Source: Paenibacillus thalictri (GTDB lineage Bacteria > Bacillota > Bacilli > Paenibacillales > NBRC-103111). Taken from it: a stretch of DNA of 64,000 nt. Every line of letters begins with the position of its first letter. Position 1 is the stretch's first letter. Under the pieces are notes generated by a model. That model did no database searches and was not told the DNA's origin. It saw only the letters and a list, made by a program, of their open reading frames with translations. Made by a program: the position numbers and the translations under genes. This document shows, in pieces, positions 16,561-24,791 of the stretch. Where the stretch lies: NCBI RefSeq assembly GCF_004307995.1, contig NZ_SIRE01000006.1, positions 62,001 through 126,000 on the forward strand, in the 5' to 3' direction.

Positions 16561-17619
16561 ATGAAAAAAACATCCCTTATGACCACCAGTTTGGCCGTAT
16601 TGCTGTTAGCCGGCGGCTGCGGCACCAACAACCAGCCCGCAGCGGTTCAAAGCGCCCAGCCCGCTCCGCAACCCGCGCCAGCCAAAGAAACCGCCGCTTC
16701 CGTTTCCGGAAAGCTGAGCTTTTACACGTCCCAACCGGAAGAAGACGTCACCAAGCTTGTTGCCGCGTTCAACAAAAAATACCCTGATGTAAAGGTGGAC
16801 AACTTCCGTTCCGGAACGGAGGAAGTGACCGCCAAAATCCAGGCGGAAAACCAGGCCGGCAAAGTCCAGGCCGATGTGCTGCTGCTCGCCGATGCCGTAA
16901 CTTTCGAAGGGCTTAAGAAGCAAAATCTGCTGGCTTCGTACAAGTCGCCGGAATTGTCAAAAATTCCGAAAGATCTCGTCGATCCGGACGGCATGTACAG
17001 CGGCACCAAAGTCATGGCGACCGTGTTGGCGATCAATACGCAAAAGGTCAAAACGCCGCCGACTTCCTGGAAAGCTCTCGCCGCCGCCGAAAGCAAAGAT
17101 GCGGCAATTATGCCAAGTCCGCTCTACTCCGGCGCCGCCGCGTATAATGTAGGCGTCTTGACCCGTACGGACGGCTTCGGCTGGGATTACTTCAAAGGCA
17201 TGAAAACCAACAATATATCGGTGGTCAAAGGCAACGGGGCCGTGCTTAACGCCGTAGCCAGCGGAGAGAAATCGTACAGCATGGTCGTAGACTACCTCGT
17301 AGCCCGCGAGAAAGCAAAAGGCACTCCCGTAGAATTGATTTATCCCGCTGAAGGGGTACCTGTCATCACCGAACCGATCGGCATTATGAAAAATGCAGCC
17401 AACGAAAAAGCGGCCAAGGCTTTTGTCGATTTCGTGCTCTCCGAAGACGGCCAAAAATTGGCTTCCGAGATCGGTTACACGCCGATTCGCGAAGGCGTCC
17501 CGGCTCCTAAAGGTTTAAAAAGCATCTCCGAGTTCAAAGTGATTTCTTCCGATATCGGCAAACTGACAGAAGCCCGGGAAGCGGACAAAAAACAGTTCAC
17601 CCAGCTTTTCGGACAATAA
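16561..17619 (+). CDS. ABC transporter substrate-binding lipoprotein (ferric-iron/AEP type)
   Basis: Extracellular binding protein of about 352 residues: a signal peptide ending LLLAGGC (slightly divergent lipobox), a Pro/Ala/Gln-rich linker, then a type II periplasmic-binding fold starting GKLSFYTSQPEEDV. It belongs to the FbpA/AfuA-like family that includes iron and 2-aminoethylphosphonate binders. The tandem Tyr-Tyr pair that chelates iron in classical FbpA is not evident (SYSMVVDYLVAREKAKG is the nearest segment), so the substrate is uncertain. The ATG at 16561 has AGGAGAG 10 bases upstream; a TTG at 16552 is also possible. First gene of a three-gene operon. Confidence 0.85.
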   Translation: MKKTSLMTTSLAVLLLAGGCGTNNQPAAVQSAQPAPQPAPAKETAASVSGKLSFYTSQPEEDVTKLVAAFNKKYPDVKVDNFRSGTEEVTAKIQAENQAGKVQADVLLLADAVTFEGLKKQNLLASYKSPELSKIPKDLVDPDGMYSGTKVMATVLAINTQKVKTPPTSWKALAAAESKDAAIMPSPLYSGAAAYNVGVLTRTDGFGWDYFKGMKTNNISVVKGNGAVLNAVASGEKSYSMVVDYLVAREKAKGTPVELIYPAEGVPVITEPIGIMKNAANEKAAKAFVDFVLSEDGQKLASEIGYTPIREGVPAPKGLKSISEFKVISSDIGKLTEAREADKKQFTQLFGQ

Positions 17620-17641
17620 AAAAACGGGGTCGTCGCACACT

Positions 17642-19384
17642 ATGAGCAGATCATCCACAACTCCAATTGCCGGGGAGGACGTCGGGCTGAAACCCGCACT
17701 CCTCCCTTTTTTTATGAAACGGGCGGCGCTTGCTGCAATCGCTGTTCTGCTAGTCGTGTTTTTTATCGTTCCTGTGGCAAAGCTGGTTATCTTAAGTTTA
17801 CAGGGCAGCAGCGGATTAACATTAGACCACTACACGGAAATGCTGCGGCAGAAGAGGCTGTGGAAAACGTTAAAAGACACCTTTGTGATCGTCGCCGGAT
17901 CGTCATTGCTGTCGATTTTGCTGGGAGCGGTTTTTGCGTGGTTTATGGCTTATACCGACCTTGCGCACAAAAAAATATTGCATGTGGCCATCCTGCTTTC
18001 CTTTATATTGCCTTCGTACGTCTTGACCTTGTCCTGGTCCTCCTTTATGGGCACGCAAGGGATCGCCGCCGGCATTTTGCATTGGTTTCAGCCTGAAGCC
18101 AAACCATGGAGCATGTACAGCTACGGCGGCATTATTTTTGTCATGGGCATCCATCACTTTCCGCTTGTTTATATGCTGACGGTCGATGTGCTGAAAAAGA
18201 TTCCCCGCGACCTGGAATGGGCGACAAGAGCAAGCGGCGCTGGCAAATGGAAAACGTTTCGCTTGATTACGCTGCCGCTCTCCTTGCCCGGTTTGACGGC
18301 CGGCGGATTGCTTGTGTTTTTGGCTTCGCTGGACAATTTCGGCATTCCCGCGTTTCTTGGCATTCCTAAAAACATTTCCGTTCTAAGCACCTTGATTTAT
18401 GAGGAAATTATCGGTTTTGGGCCCACCGCTTTTGCCAGAGGAGCGGCTTTATCCGTCATGCTTGGCGTGGTTGCCATCGCCGGCACACTGCTGCAATGGC
18501 TGTCCGTCAAAAAAATCAAAACGGCGGACACGGTCATCGTTGACGACAGCCCGCGCCATCTGCTCGGCGCACACCGCCGATGGATTACGGTGACGATCTG
18601 GGGTTTTCTCGCGCTGATTACAGCCGTGCCGCTGCTCTCAATGACCGCGCTCTCCTTAAAGAAGGCGTTTGGCCTGCCCTTTCAAGCCGCGAATATTACG
18701 TTTGCCAATTACCGTTACATTTTGCTTGAAAATCCGAAGGTATGGCAGGCCATTCAAAACAGCTTTACCTTATCTGTTGTCACGCTGGTCATCTGCTTGG
18801 CGGCAGGTTCGCTGCTGGCTTATGTCCGCGTACGCCGGCCTTCACTGCTGACCAAAGCGGCGGAGTTGGCTGTCGCTCTCCCGTATACGCTGCCCGGAGT
18901 TGTGTTTGCTTTATCGATGATTTTCGCCTGGATGGAGCCGGTTCCCGGGTGGAATCCCGGCATTTACGGCTCAACAAGCATCTTGTTTATCGCTTATGTA
19001 TGCCGCTTTTTAATTCTCCAGGTGAGGACGGGCGTTACGGCTTTTATGCAAGTCGACGTGTCGATGGAGGAAGCGGCCCATATTTTCGGCGCGGGCTTTT
19101 GGCGAAAATGGATATCCATTTTGCTGCCGCTGCTGCTGCCCGGACTTTTGAGCGGGGCATTTCTTGTCTTCCTGACCGCGTTTACCGAACTCACCGTATC
19201 GGCGCTGCTCTGGTCGAGCGGCTCGCAAACGATCGGGGTGACGATATTCAGCTTCGAGCAGGCCGGCAATACGCTGTATTCCACCGCTCTATCCAGCTTG
19301 ATCGTGCTTTTGATCGTGGCGGGAATGGTAGTTTTGCATTGGGTACAAAAGCTTCAAACCAAAAAAGGAGTCAGGCAGCCATGA
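17642..19384 (+). CDS. ABC transporter permease, two fused domains (FbpB type)
   Basis: A 580-residue permease with two repeated permease halves, about 12 membrane segments in all. Each half ends in an EAA-type loop: EWATRASGAGKWKTFRLITLPL in the first and EEAAHIFGAGFWRKWISILLPL in the second. Fusion of both halves is typical of ferric-iron (FbpB/SfuB) and thiamine importers, which supports an iron-like substrate. The ATP-binding gene overlaps its stop by 4 bases. The upstream site is weak (GGGGTCG). Confidence 0.9.
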   Translation: MSRSSTTPIAGEDVGLKPALLPFFMKRAALAAIAVLLVVFFIVPVAKLVILSLQGSSGLTLDHYTEMLRQKRLWKTLKDTFVIVAGSSLLSILLGAVFAWFMAYTDLAHKKILHVAILLSFILPSYVLTLSWSSFMGTQGIAAGILHWFQPEAKPWSMYSYGGIIFVMGIHHFPLVYMLTVDVLKKIPRDLEWATRASGAGKWKTFRLITLPLSLPGLTAGGLLVFLASLDNFGIPAFLGIPKNISVLSTLIYEEIIGFGPTAFARGAALSVMLGVVAIAGTLLQWLSVKKIKTADTVIVDDSPRHLLGAHRRWITVTIWGFLALITAVPLLSMTALSLKKAFGLPFQAANITFANYRYILLENPKVWQAIQNSFTLSVVTLVICLAAGSLLAYVRVRRPSLLTKAAELAVALPYTLPGVVFALSMIFAWMEPVPGWNPGIYGSTSILFIAYVCRFLILQVRTGVTAFMQVDVSMEEAAHIFGAGFWRKWISILLPLLLPGLLSGAFLVFLTAFTELTVSALLWSSGSQTIGVTIFSFEQAGNTLYSTALSSLIVLLIVAGMVVLHWVQKLQTKKGVRQP

Positions 19385-20430
19385 GCATTCAAATCGCAAA
19401 CGTCAGCAAGACGTTCGGACATTTTCAAGCGCTTAAATCGTTGAGTTTATCGATAGCGGCAGGCGAGTTTATCGCCATATTGGGCCCCTCCGGCTGCGGC
19501 AAAACAACGCTGCTGCGCATGCTTGCCGGCTTCGAGCAGCCTTCCGCCGGAGAAATCCGCATGAATGATGCCGTCGTAGCGAAACCCGGCTTCAGCCTAC
19601 CTCCGGAAAAACGCAAAATCGGCATGGTATTCCAAGCATTTGCTTTATGGCCGCATATGAATGTGACGGAGCATGTACGTTTTCCGATCCGCCACCATAA
19701 GGAAACCCCCCTACGCATCAAGCAGCAGGAGCGGGAGCGCATCGACGATGTGCTGCGGATGGTCGGTTTGTCGCAGCACGCCTTACGGATGCCGCATGAG
19801 CTATCCGGTGGCCAAAAGCAGCGGGTCGCGCTGGCGCGGGCGATCGCATTCGAACCGGCGCTGCTGCTGATGGACGAGCCGCTCAGCAGCCTGGACGCCA
19901 TGCTGCGCATGGACATGCGCCGGGAGATCCAAGCCGTGCATCGGCAGACGGGAACCGCCGTCGTTTACGTGACGCACGATCAGAGCGAAGCATTAGCGAT
20001 GGCCGACCGCGTTGTCGTGATGAAAGACGGACAGATCGAGCAGGTCGGCACACCGCAGGACATTTACCTTTGCCCGCAAACGGAATTTGTCGCCAAATTC
20101 GTTTCCAAAGCCAATTTGATGCGGGGACGCTGGAGCGAGGCCGGCTTTGCGCCGGACGGCTCCGAAGGCACGATTGTCTGGCAAGGCGGACAAATCGCCG
20201 GTTACTTCAAGGAGCACGGTATGTACCCGGTCAGACCGGATCAATTGATACTGGCTCCCTCGGACCGCCCAGGTATCGTTGGCGAAGTCGTAAACGTACA
20301 ATTTCAAGGCAGAGAGTTCCATTACGACATACGGACCGCAGACGGCCAGTGGGAAGTCATCTCCCCTAATTGCTTTCAGATGGGCAACAAAGTGTCCGTC
20401 AACATCGCCACGGATGAACATGCCGGTTAG
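19381..20430 (+). CDS. ABC transporter ATP-binding protein (FbpC type)
   Basis: A 349-residue ATPase that powers the importer. It has Walker A GPSGCGKTT, the Q-loop near MVFQAFALWPHM, the signature LSGGQKQR, Walker B LLLMDEP and the switch His in VTHDQSEA. The C-terminal ~110 residues form a TOBE-type domain (MYPVRPDQLIL), as in iron and sugar importers. The ATG overlaps the permease stop (ATGA). An upstream in-frame extension to 18742 lies inside the permease and is not real. Confidence 0.92.
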   Translation: MSIQIANVSKTFGHFQALKSLSLSIAAGEFIAILGPSGCGKTTLLRMLAGFEQPSAGEIRMNDAVVAKPGFSLPPEKRKIGMVFQAFALWPHMNVTEHVRFPIRHHKETPLRIKQQERERIDDVLRMVGLSQHALRMPHELSGGQKQRVALARAIAFEPALLLMDEPLSSLDAMLRMDMRREIQAVHRQTGTAVVYVTHDQSEALAMADRVVVMKDGQIEQVGTPQDIYLCPQTEFVAKFVSKANLMRGRWSEAGFAPDGSEGTIVWQGGQIAGYFKEHGMYPVRPDQLILAPSDRPGIVGEVVNVQFQGREFHYDIRTADGQWEVISPNCFQMGNKVSVNIATDEHAG

Positions 20431-20472
20431 TCGCCGCACCTTTCCGGCATTCCGGATGAGTGAAGCAAAAAA

Positions 20473-20516
20473 CCCTATAAGCGCATCCTTAAGTACAAAG
20501 GCTTGCGTTTATAGGG
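20473..20516. terminator. Bidirectional terminator between the ABC operon and the acetyltransferase gene
   Basis: A 13-bp stem with one mismatch (CCCTATAAGCGCA at 20473-20485 and TGCGTTTATAGGG at 20504-20516) with A-rich DNA on the left and T-rich DNA on the right. It sits between converging genes. Confidence 0.8.
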
Positions 20517-20523
20517 CTTTCGT

Positions 20524-21066
20524 TTATAAAACCTTGCCTGAAAATTCATGTTCAAGGATGGAATATTGAAAAGAATCAAGCCACCTGTCTTTATGCCGCA
20601 TATGTCCGCGCAAATGACCTTCGTACGTCATTCCGATTTTCTCCATGACTTTGGCGGAACCCTTGTTCTCCGGCCGGCATGTCGCGTAAATACGATGCAG
20701 GCCAAGGTCTTTGAAACCAAATTGGAGCAGCGCCTTGGCCGCTTCCGATGCGAAACCTTGCCCCCAGTACAACGGGTTAAAACAGTAGCCGATCTCTCCC
20801 TGCAAATGTGCATAAATATAAATTCCACAGCCGCCAAGCAGCTTGCCGTTTTCTTTTGACACGACCGCCATCTCATATCCCGTTCGTGGCTGCTGCCGCT
20901 GCATCTCGATAGCTCGGTCTATAAATTGTGCAGTTTCTTCCTCCGTATTAGGTCCCCAGATCATATACCGGGCAACGTCGGCATTCGAGGCATACTCATG
21001 AACGTCTGCGGCATCTTCGGCCGTAAGCTCTCTGATCATCAGACGAGTTGTTTCCAATCTCATCAT
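20524..21066 (-). CDS. GNAT acetyltransferase, RimJ/RimL type
   Basis: A 180-residue acetyltransferase. Start MMRLETTRLMIRELTAEDA and the acetyl-CoA-binding stretch YWGQGFASEAAKALLQFGF, followed by LHRIYATCRPENKGSAKVMEKIGM, are characteristic of the RimJ/RimL (N-terminal or small-molecule acetylation) group. The substrate cannot be told. Stands alone, facing the ABC operon. Confidence 0.9.
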   Translation of the reverse strand: MMRLETTRLMIRELTAEDAADVHEYASNADVARYMIWGPNTEEETAQFIDRAIEMQRQQPRTGYEMAVVSKENGKLLGGCGIYIYAHLQGEIGYCFNPLYWGQGFASEAAKALLQFGFKDLGLHRIYATCRPENKGSAKVMEKIGMTYEGHLRGHMRHKDRWLDSFQYSILEHEFSGKVL

Positions 21067-21111
21067 TGAGCGGTTTCCTTTCTTATTGAGTACCTGTATT
21101 TTCGTACGTTT

Positions 21112-21378
21112 CTACTGAATATCATCTTTGAAATGAACATGCTCATGATAAATATCGTCCATGCCAATCAGCTTACCGGTCTTTTTATGATAGTACGCAA
21201 ACAGACGATTTATTGGAAAACGTAATAGCTGATAGTTCATATCCTTCGGCAAAAGCTGCATTTCTTCAAGTGCTTTTTCACGCGTCGTAAATAAACCGAC
21301 TGGGTAGAAATTCGGAAAGCGCCCTGAATTATCAACCACAAATATTGTCCAAACAAAGTTGCTGTCTTGCGCATTCAC
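21112..21378 (-). CDS. Small protein of unknown function, coupled to a Nudix gene
   Basis: An 88-residue protein, rich in aromatic and charged residues, starting with GTG (MNAQDSNFVWTIFVVDNSG). The start overlaps the Nudix stop (GTGA), which points to translational coupling and one transcript. The C-terminus is His/Asp-rich (GMDDIYHEHVHFKDD). No signal peptide or membrane segment. I do not recognise the family. Confidence 0.7.
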   Translation of the reverse strand: MNAQDSNFVWTIFVVDNSGRFPNFYPVGLFTTREKALEEMQLLPKDMNYQLLRFPINRLFAYYHKKTGKLIGMDDIYHEHVHFKDDIQ

Positions 21379-21917
21379 AGGTTATTCCCCGTCAGCCAAT
21401 CGGCGGTTTCCTCAAGGATAATGTGGTCGCGCAGCAGCATAAAATGATCCGAATAGTCGCCGCACCTCTGAGCCGAAATACGCATTTGCTCAATCGCTTC
21501 GTGCAGACCCATCCACGTTACATGCATACCCAGCTCGATTTCGCTCTCCGAAAGCTGCGCATCTGTGCCGGCTCCGCATGTTTGAGAGATAAAGCAGTAG
21601 GAAAGCTGCATAAAGTCGTTCCTGAATTTATGTTCTTCAATAACCCCTAACTCATGAACGATCCGGGCATCGAAACCCGTCTCCTCTTTGATTTCCCGCA
21701 AAAACGCCGCCTCTTTGCTTTCTCCCGCCTCGATTCCGCCTCCGGGAAGTTTATAAAGACCAATCGCCGCCATTGACATCATGCCGACATTCCCCTTATC
21801 ATCCAACAACACGCCTCTGGACGCCTGTCTGGACGTAAAGTCCAATAACACAGGAACGCCGCCGTCAAAGTCGCCGTCCGTAATTGTGCGAATCAATCTC
21901 ATCTGATTTGTGGTCAC
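21375..21917 (-). CDS. Nudix hydrolase
   Basis: A 180-residue pyrophosphohydrolase with a complete Nudix box, GGGIEAGESKEAAFLREIKEETG (Gly, the two Glu, REIKEETG core). The N-terminal half has the usual strands before the box and the C-terminal part a helix. The substrate (nucleotide, sugar nucleotide or damaged base) cannot be deduced. Pairs with the small unknown gene downstream. Confidence 0.9.
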   Translation of the reverse strand: MTTNQMRLIRTITDGDFDGGVPVLLDFTSRQASRGVLLDDKGNVGMMSMAAIGLYKLPGGGIEAGESKEAAFLREIKEETGFDARIVHELGVIEEHKFRNDFMQLSYCFISQTCGAGTDAQLSESEIELGMHVTWMGLHEAIEQMRISAQRCGDYSDHFMLLRDHIILEETADWLTGNNL

Positions 21918-21965
21918 ACTCCTATTCGGGATGGAAGATCTCCCGCTTAAACGATGTTTTTGCTG

Positions 21966-22490
21966 CTACAGATAAATCCAGAACCGCTTCACAACGTTCC
22001 CGTTTTCTTCTATATATTCGGAATCCAATATGCCCCCGTTTTTCAAAATCGTTTTCTCGGAGCCTATATTCCCTTTGTCGCAAACTACCAAAACCTCTTT
22101 CAGGCCCATTGCTCTAGTAATCTGCAAAGCCTGATCCAATAGTGTACTCGCATATCCCCTGCGGCGAAAGGCCGGCCTTATTCCGTAACCGATATGGCCG
22201 CCGCGGTTCAACAGATGCTGGTTAAGCCGATGGCGAATGTTGACCGCTCCTACCAGTTGATCCTCTTCGTCCAGCAACCAATACGTTGAATGCGGCACCC
22301 ACTCCGAATCAGTCAGCTTATCTTCGCTGTCTTGAGAAAAAAGGAAATCCAGAAAACTCTGGAAATCCCGCGGATCCTTTTCCACCACCCAAGGCACAAT
22401 ATCTTCCCCGCTCCGAATCCAATCCTCATAAAATAGCAAATACGCATCGCGATATTCCATTGAAGGTTGTATGAGCCGTAGTCCTCTCAA
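21966..22490 (-). CDS. GNAT acetyltransferase
   Basis: A GNAT protein of about 174 residues. Starting at the TTG at 22490, with AGAGGAG 8 bases upstream, gives MRGLRLIQPSMEYRDAYL, the usual N-terminus of this family; the ATG at 22520 adds ten atypical residues. The acetyl-CoA-binding region is IGYGIRPAFRRRGYASTLLDQAL. The stretch GEDIVPWVVEKDP is shared with many uncharacterised Firmicutes acetyltransferases. Substrate unknown. Confidence 0.82.
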   Translation of the reverse strand: MRGLRLIQPSMEYRDAYLLFYEDWIRSGEDIVPWVVEKDPRDFQSFLDFLFSQDSEDKLTDSEWVPHSTYWLLDEEDQLVGAVNIRHRLNQHLLNRGGHIGYGIRPAFRRRGYASTLLDQALQITRAMGLKEVLVVCDKGNIGSEKTILKNGGILDSEYIEENGNVVKRFWIYL

Positions 22491-22671
22491 AAAAACAGCT
22501 CCTCTATCATATATTTCCATATATTCCTATGTCTTCAGGTTAAATTCCATTATAGTTCCGACCCAAGGTATGCGCAATAAAAAAATCCAATAATAATCTC
22601 AACGCGCCCAGGAGCCAACACGCTCCTAAACCTGATTCGATCATGGGTCCGGTTTGGGGCGGAACAACATG

Positions 22672-22719
22672 AAAAAACCACTCTCCTCAGTGTACATTGA
22701 AATACACTGAAGAAAGTGG
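22672..22719 (-). terminator. Terminator downstream of tRNA-Pro
   Basis: A long imperfect stem (CCACT..CAGTGTA against TACACTG..AGTGG) followed on the minus strand by U6. It lies 30 bases past the tRNA 3' end. Confidence 0.8.
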
Positions 22720-22749
22720 TCTTATCTAGTAACGTAGCTGAAATAGTAA

Positions 22750-22823
22750 TCGGAGTAACACGATTCGAACGTGCGACCTCACCCACCCCAAGGGTGCGCG
22801 CTACCAGGCTGCGCCATACCCCG
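22750..22823 (-). tRNA. tRNA-Pro (anticodon GGG)
   Basis: The minus strand folds as a standard cloverleaf: acceptor CGGGGTA/TACTCCG, D-arm GCGCAGCCTGGTAGCGC, anticodon stem CACCC/GGGTG around the loop TTGGGGT (anticodon GGG), T-arm with GTTCGAATC, discriminator A. CCA is not encoded. It reads CCC and CCU codons. It stands as a single tRNA gene with its own terminator. Confidence 0.93.
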
Positions 22824-22896
22824 ATGCGCAAAACAAGCGTGCAAGAGCTATTATATAGCGAACACCGCCAATTGTAAAGACGGGATTTCCAAATAA

Positions 22897-22917
22897 GCCC
22901 TGCACAATATGCAGGGC
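22897..22917 (-). terminator. Hairpin after the sugar permease operon
   Basis: An 8-bp perfect GC-rich stem (GCCCTGCA / TGCAGGGC) with a 5-base loop directly after the last permease gene. The U-tract is poor (UUAUUU), so termination may be partial. Confidence 0.6.
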
Positions 22918-22922
22918 CCTGG

Positions 22923-23786
22923 TTATCCTTTGACCGAACCTTCGACCAAACCGGAAATCAGCTGCTTTTGGAAAATAAGCACGATGATCAGCAGCGGCAG
23001 CACGCTGATGACGGATCCCGCCATAATCAGGTGATACGGGGTGGCATTGTTGTCCTCAAGCGCCTTCAGCGCCACGGCCAACGTCATATTCTCCTTGGAA
23101 CGCAGCACGACAACCGGCCACAAGAAATTGTTCCACTGTTTGACGAACAAAATAATGCCCAGCGCGGCAAAGGCCGACTTCAGGTTCGGCAATATGATTT
23201 TGCGGAACAGCCCGAATTCGGTGCAGCCGTCGATGCGTGCAGCCTCCATCATCTCGTCCGGCAGCGCCATGCAATATTGGCGCATGAAGAAAATACCGAA
23301 GGCGTTGGCCAAATCGGGTAAAATGACACCCCAGATGTTGTCGATCAAATGCAGCTGCTTATAAATAACAAACAGCGGCACCATCGTCGCTTCGTGCGGA
23401 ATCATCAAGGAAGCGAGCACAAATATAAACAGGACCTTTTTACCGCCAAACGAATATTTGGCGAAAGCGTAGCCGCCTAAGCCGCACAGCAGCAGCGCCG
23501 CTGCGGTAAATACGGTGGAGAGCAGCAGGCTGTTCCAGGCGATCCGGCCGAATCCCCGGTTCCCGAACAACTCGCCGAAATTTTCCCAGTGCAGCCGTTC
23601 AGGCACCCAAATCGGCGGATTGTTGAAAATTTCGCTGATGTCTTTCAGCGACGAGCTGAACAGCCAAAACAGCGGAAACAGCATGATGACGGACAACAAG
23701 GCCATGCAAGCAAAAGAGATGACGGTTGTCCAGACGTTTTTGGTATCCAAACCGGCCGCTGGCCGGATATGTGCAGAGCGATTCAA
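22923..23786 (-). CDS. Carbohydrate ABC transporter permease (MalG/CUT1 type)
   Basis: Second membrane subunit of the sugar importer. The 287-residue protein has six membrane segments and the EAA loop DEMMEAARIDGCTEFGLFRKIILPN, as in MalG-type subunits. The TTG at 23786 follows AAGGAGGGGCACGC; an upstream frame to 23822 has no site and would overlap the neighbouring gene. Third gene of the binding protein-permease-permease operon. No ATPase is encoded here, so a shared MsmX-like ATPase elsewhere is likely. Confidence 0.92.
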   Translation of the reverse strand: MNRSAHIRPAAGLDTKNVWTTVISFACMALLSVIMLFPLFWLFSSSLKDISEIFNNPPIWVPERLHWENFGELFGNRGFGRIAWNSLLLSTVFTAAALLLCGLGGYAFAKYSFGGKKVLFIFVLASLMIPHEATMVPLFVIYKQLHLIDNIWGVILPDLANAFGIFFMRQYCMALPDEMMEAARIDGCTEFGLFRKIILPNLKSAFAALGIILFVKQWNNFLWPVVVLRSKENMTLAVALKALEDNNATPYHLIMAGSVISVLPLLIIVLIFQKQLISGLVEGSVKG

Positions 23787-23805
23787 GCGTGCCCCTCCTT
23801 GCCAA

Positions 23806-24690
23806 TTAATTTTTTCCGTCAAACATCCGCATTTGCAGCAGCGAGATCAGCATCATCAAAATAAAGAAACAAACGGCGATCGATGAAGCGTAACCGAAGT
23901 TAAAGTTTTGGAAGCTTTCGTTGTACAGCATGAGAACCGGCGTGATCGTCGAGTTCAGCGGCCCGCCCTTTGTTAAAATAAACGGTTCGGTAAACAGCGA
24001 AAATGTGCCTATCGTGGATAAGACGGTGCAGAACAGCAGGATGCGTTTGACAAGCGGGATGGTGATGTAGAAAAAGCTTTTCACCTTGGTTGCGCCGTCG
24101 ACATATGCCGCCTCGTACAAATCTTTCGGAATGCTTTGCAATCCGGTCATAAGCAGCAGCATGTTGTAGCCAAGCCAGCGGTACAGCACCATCAATGCGA
24201 CGGAAGTACGGGCCCACCACGGCGATTCAAACCAAGGAATCGGCTTGTCGATCCAGCCGGCGTTTTTGAGCAACGTGTTGACGAGTCCGTCCTGAGTGTT
24301 AAACAACAGCACAAATACAAACGAAACGGCAACAACGGAGACGAAGTTTGGCACAAATAACGCCATCCGAAAGAAACCTTTGCCGACCATCCAATTGGCG
24401 TTCAGCATGCTGGCGAAAATCAGTCCCAGCAGCAGCATGAGTGGAACGTACATTGCAAAAATAACGACGCTGTTCCATAAGGACAGCCAAAACGTATGGT
24501 CTTTAAATAAATCCGTGTAGTTCTGCAAACCGATAAACGATTTGGCCCGCGATCCGTTCCAATCGGTAAAACTGATATAGACGGAATAAAGAATCGGGTA
24601 CAGCGAAAATATCAAAAACAATATAAAATAAGGCGAAATATAGACATAAGGAGCAACTTTAAGCTGCCACTTCCAACTTGCCGTTTTCAA
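23806..24690 (-). CDS. Carbohydrate ABC transporter permease (MalF/CUT1 type)
   Basis: First membrane subunit of the sugar importer, 294 residues and six membrane segments. The N-terminus has APYVYISPYFILFLIFSLYP and the EAA loop is KDLYEAAYVDGATKVKSFFYITIPL, typical of CUT1 MalF/UgpA-like proteins. A TTG start follows GAGGAGGAGCGCGG. It lies about 100 bases after the binding protein gene with a terminator-like hairpin in between. Confidence 0.92.
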   Translation of the reverse strand: MKTASWKWQLKVAPYVYISPYFILFLIFSLYPILYSVYISFTDWNGSRAKSFIGLQNYTDLFKDHTFWLSLWNSVVIFAMYVPLMLLLGLIFASMLNANWMVGKGFFRMALFVPNFVSVVAVSFVFVLLFNTQDGLVNTLLKNAGWIDKPIPWFESPWWARTSVALMVLYRWLGYNMLLLMTGLQSIPKDLYEAAYVDGATKVKSFFYITIPLVKRILLFCTVLSTIGTFSLFTEPFILTKGGPLNSTITPVLMLYNESFQNFNFGYASSIAVCFFILMMLISLLQMRMFDGKN

Positions 24691-24721
24691 CCGCGCTCCT
24701 CCTCTTCAGCTTAATAAACAG

Positions 24722-24757
24722 AAAAAAGGGGCGATCGTTTCGATGAACACGATGCCC
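24722..24757 (-). terminator. Terminator-like hairpin inside the sugar operon
   Basis: GGGC-A-UCGU ... ACGA-UC-GCCC followed by U6 on the minus strand, between the binding-protein and first-permease genes. Partial termination here would give more binding protein than permease, as is common in sugar importers. Confidence 0.6.
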
Positions 24758-24791
24758 GCGTTTTTCCGTTCAAGGGAACCTAGTCGTGATG

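Noticed and set aside
18742-19380. N-terminal extension of the ATP-binding protein gene
   Set aside because: It overlaps the permease in another frame; the ABC motifs start only after the ATG at 19381.
22550-22831. Minus-strand 93-codon open frame over the tRNA-Pro region
   Set aside because: It runs through the tRNA and its terminator and encodes no recognisable protein; the cloverleaf explains the sequence.
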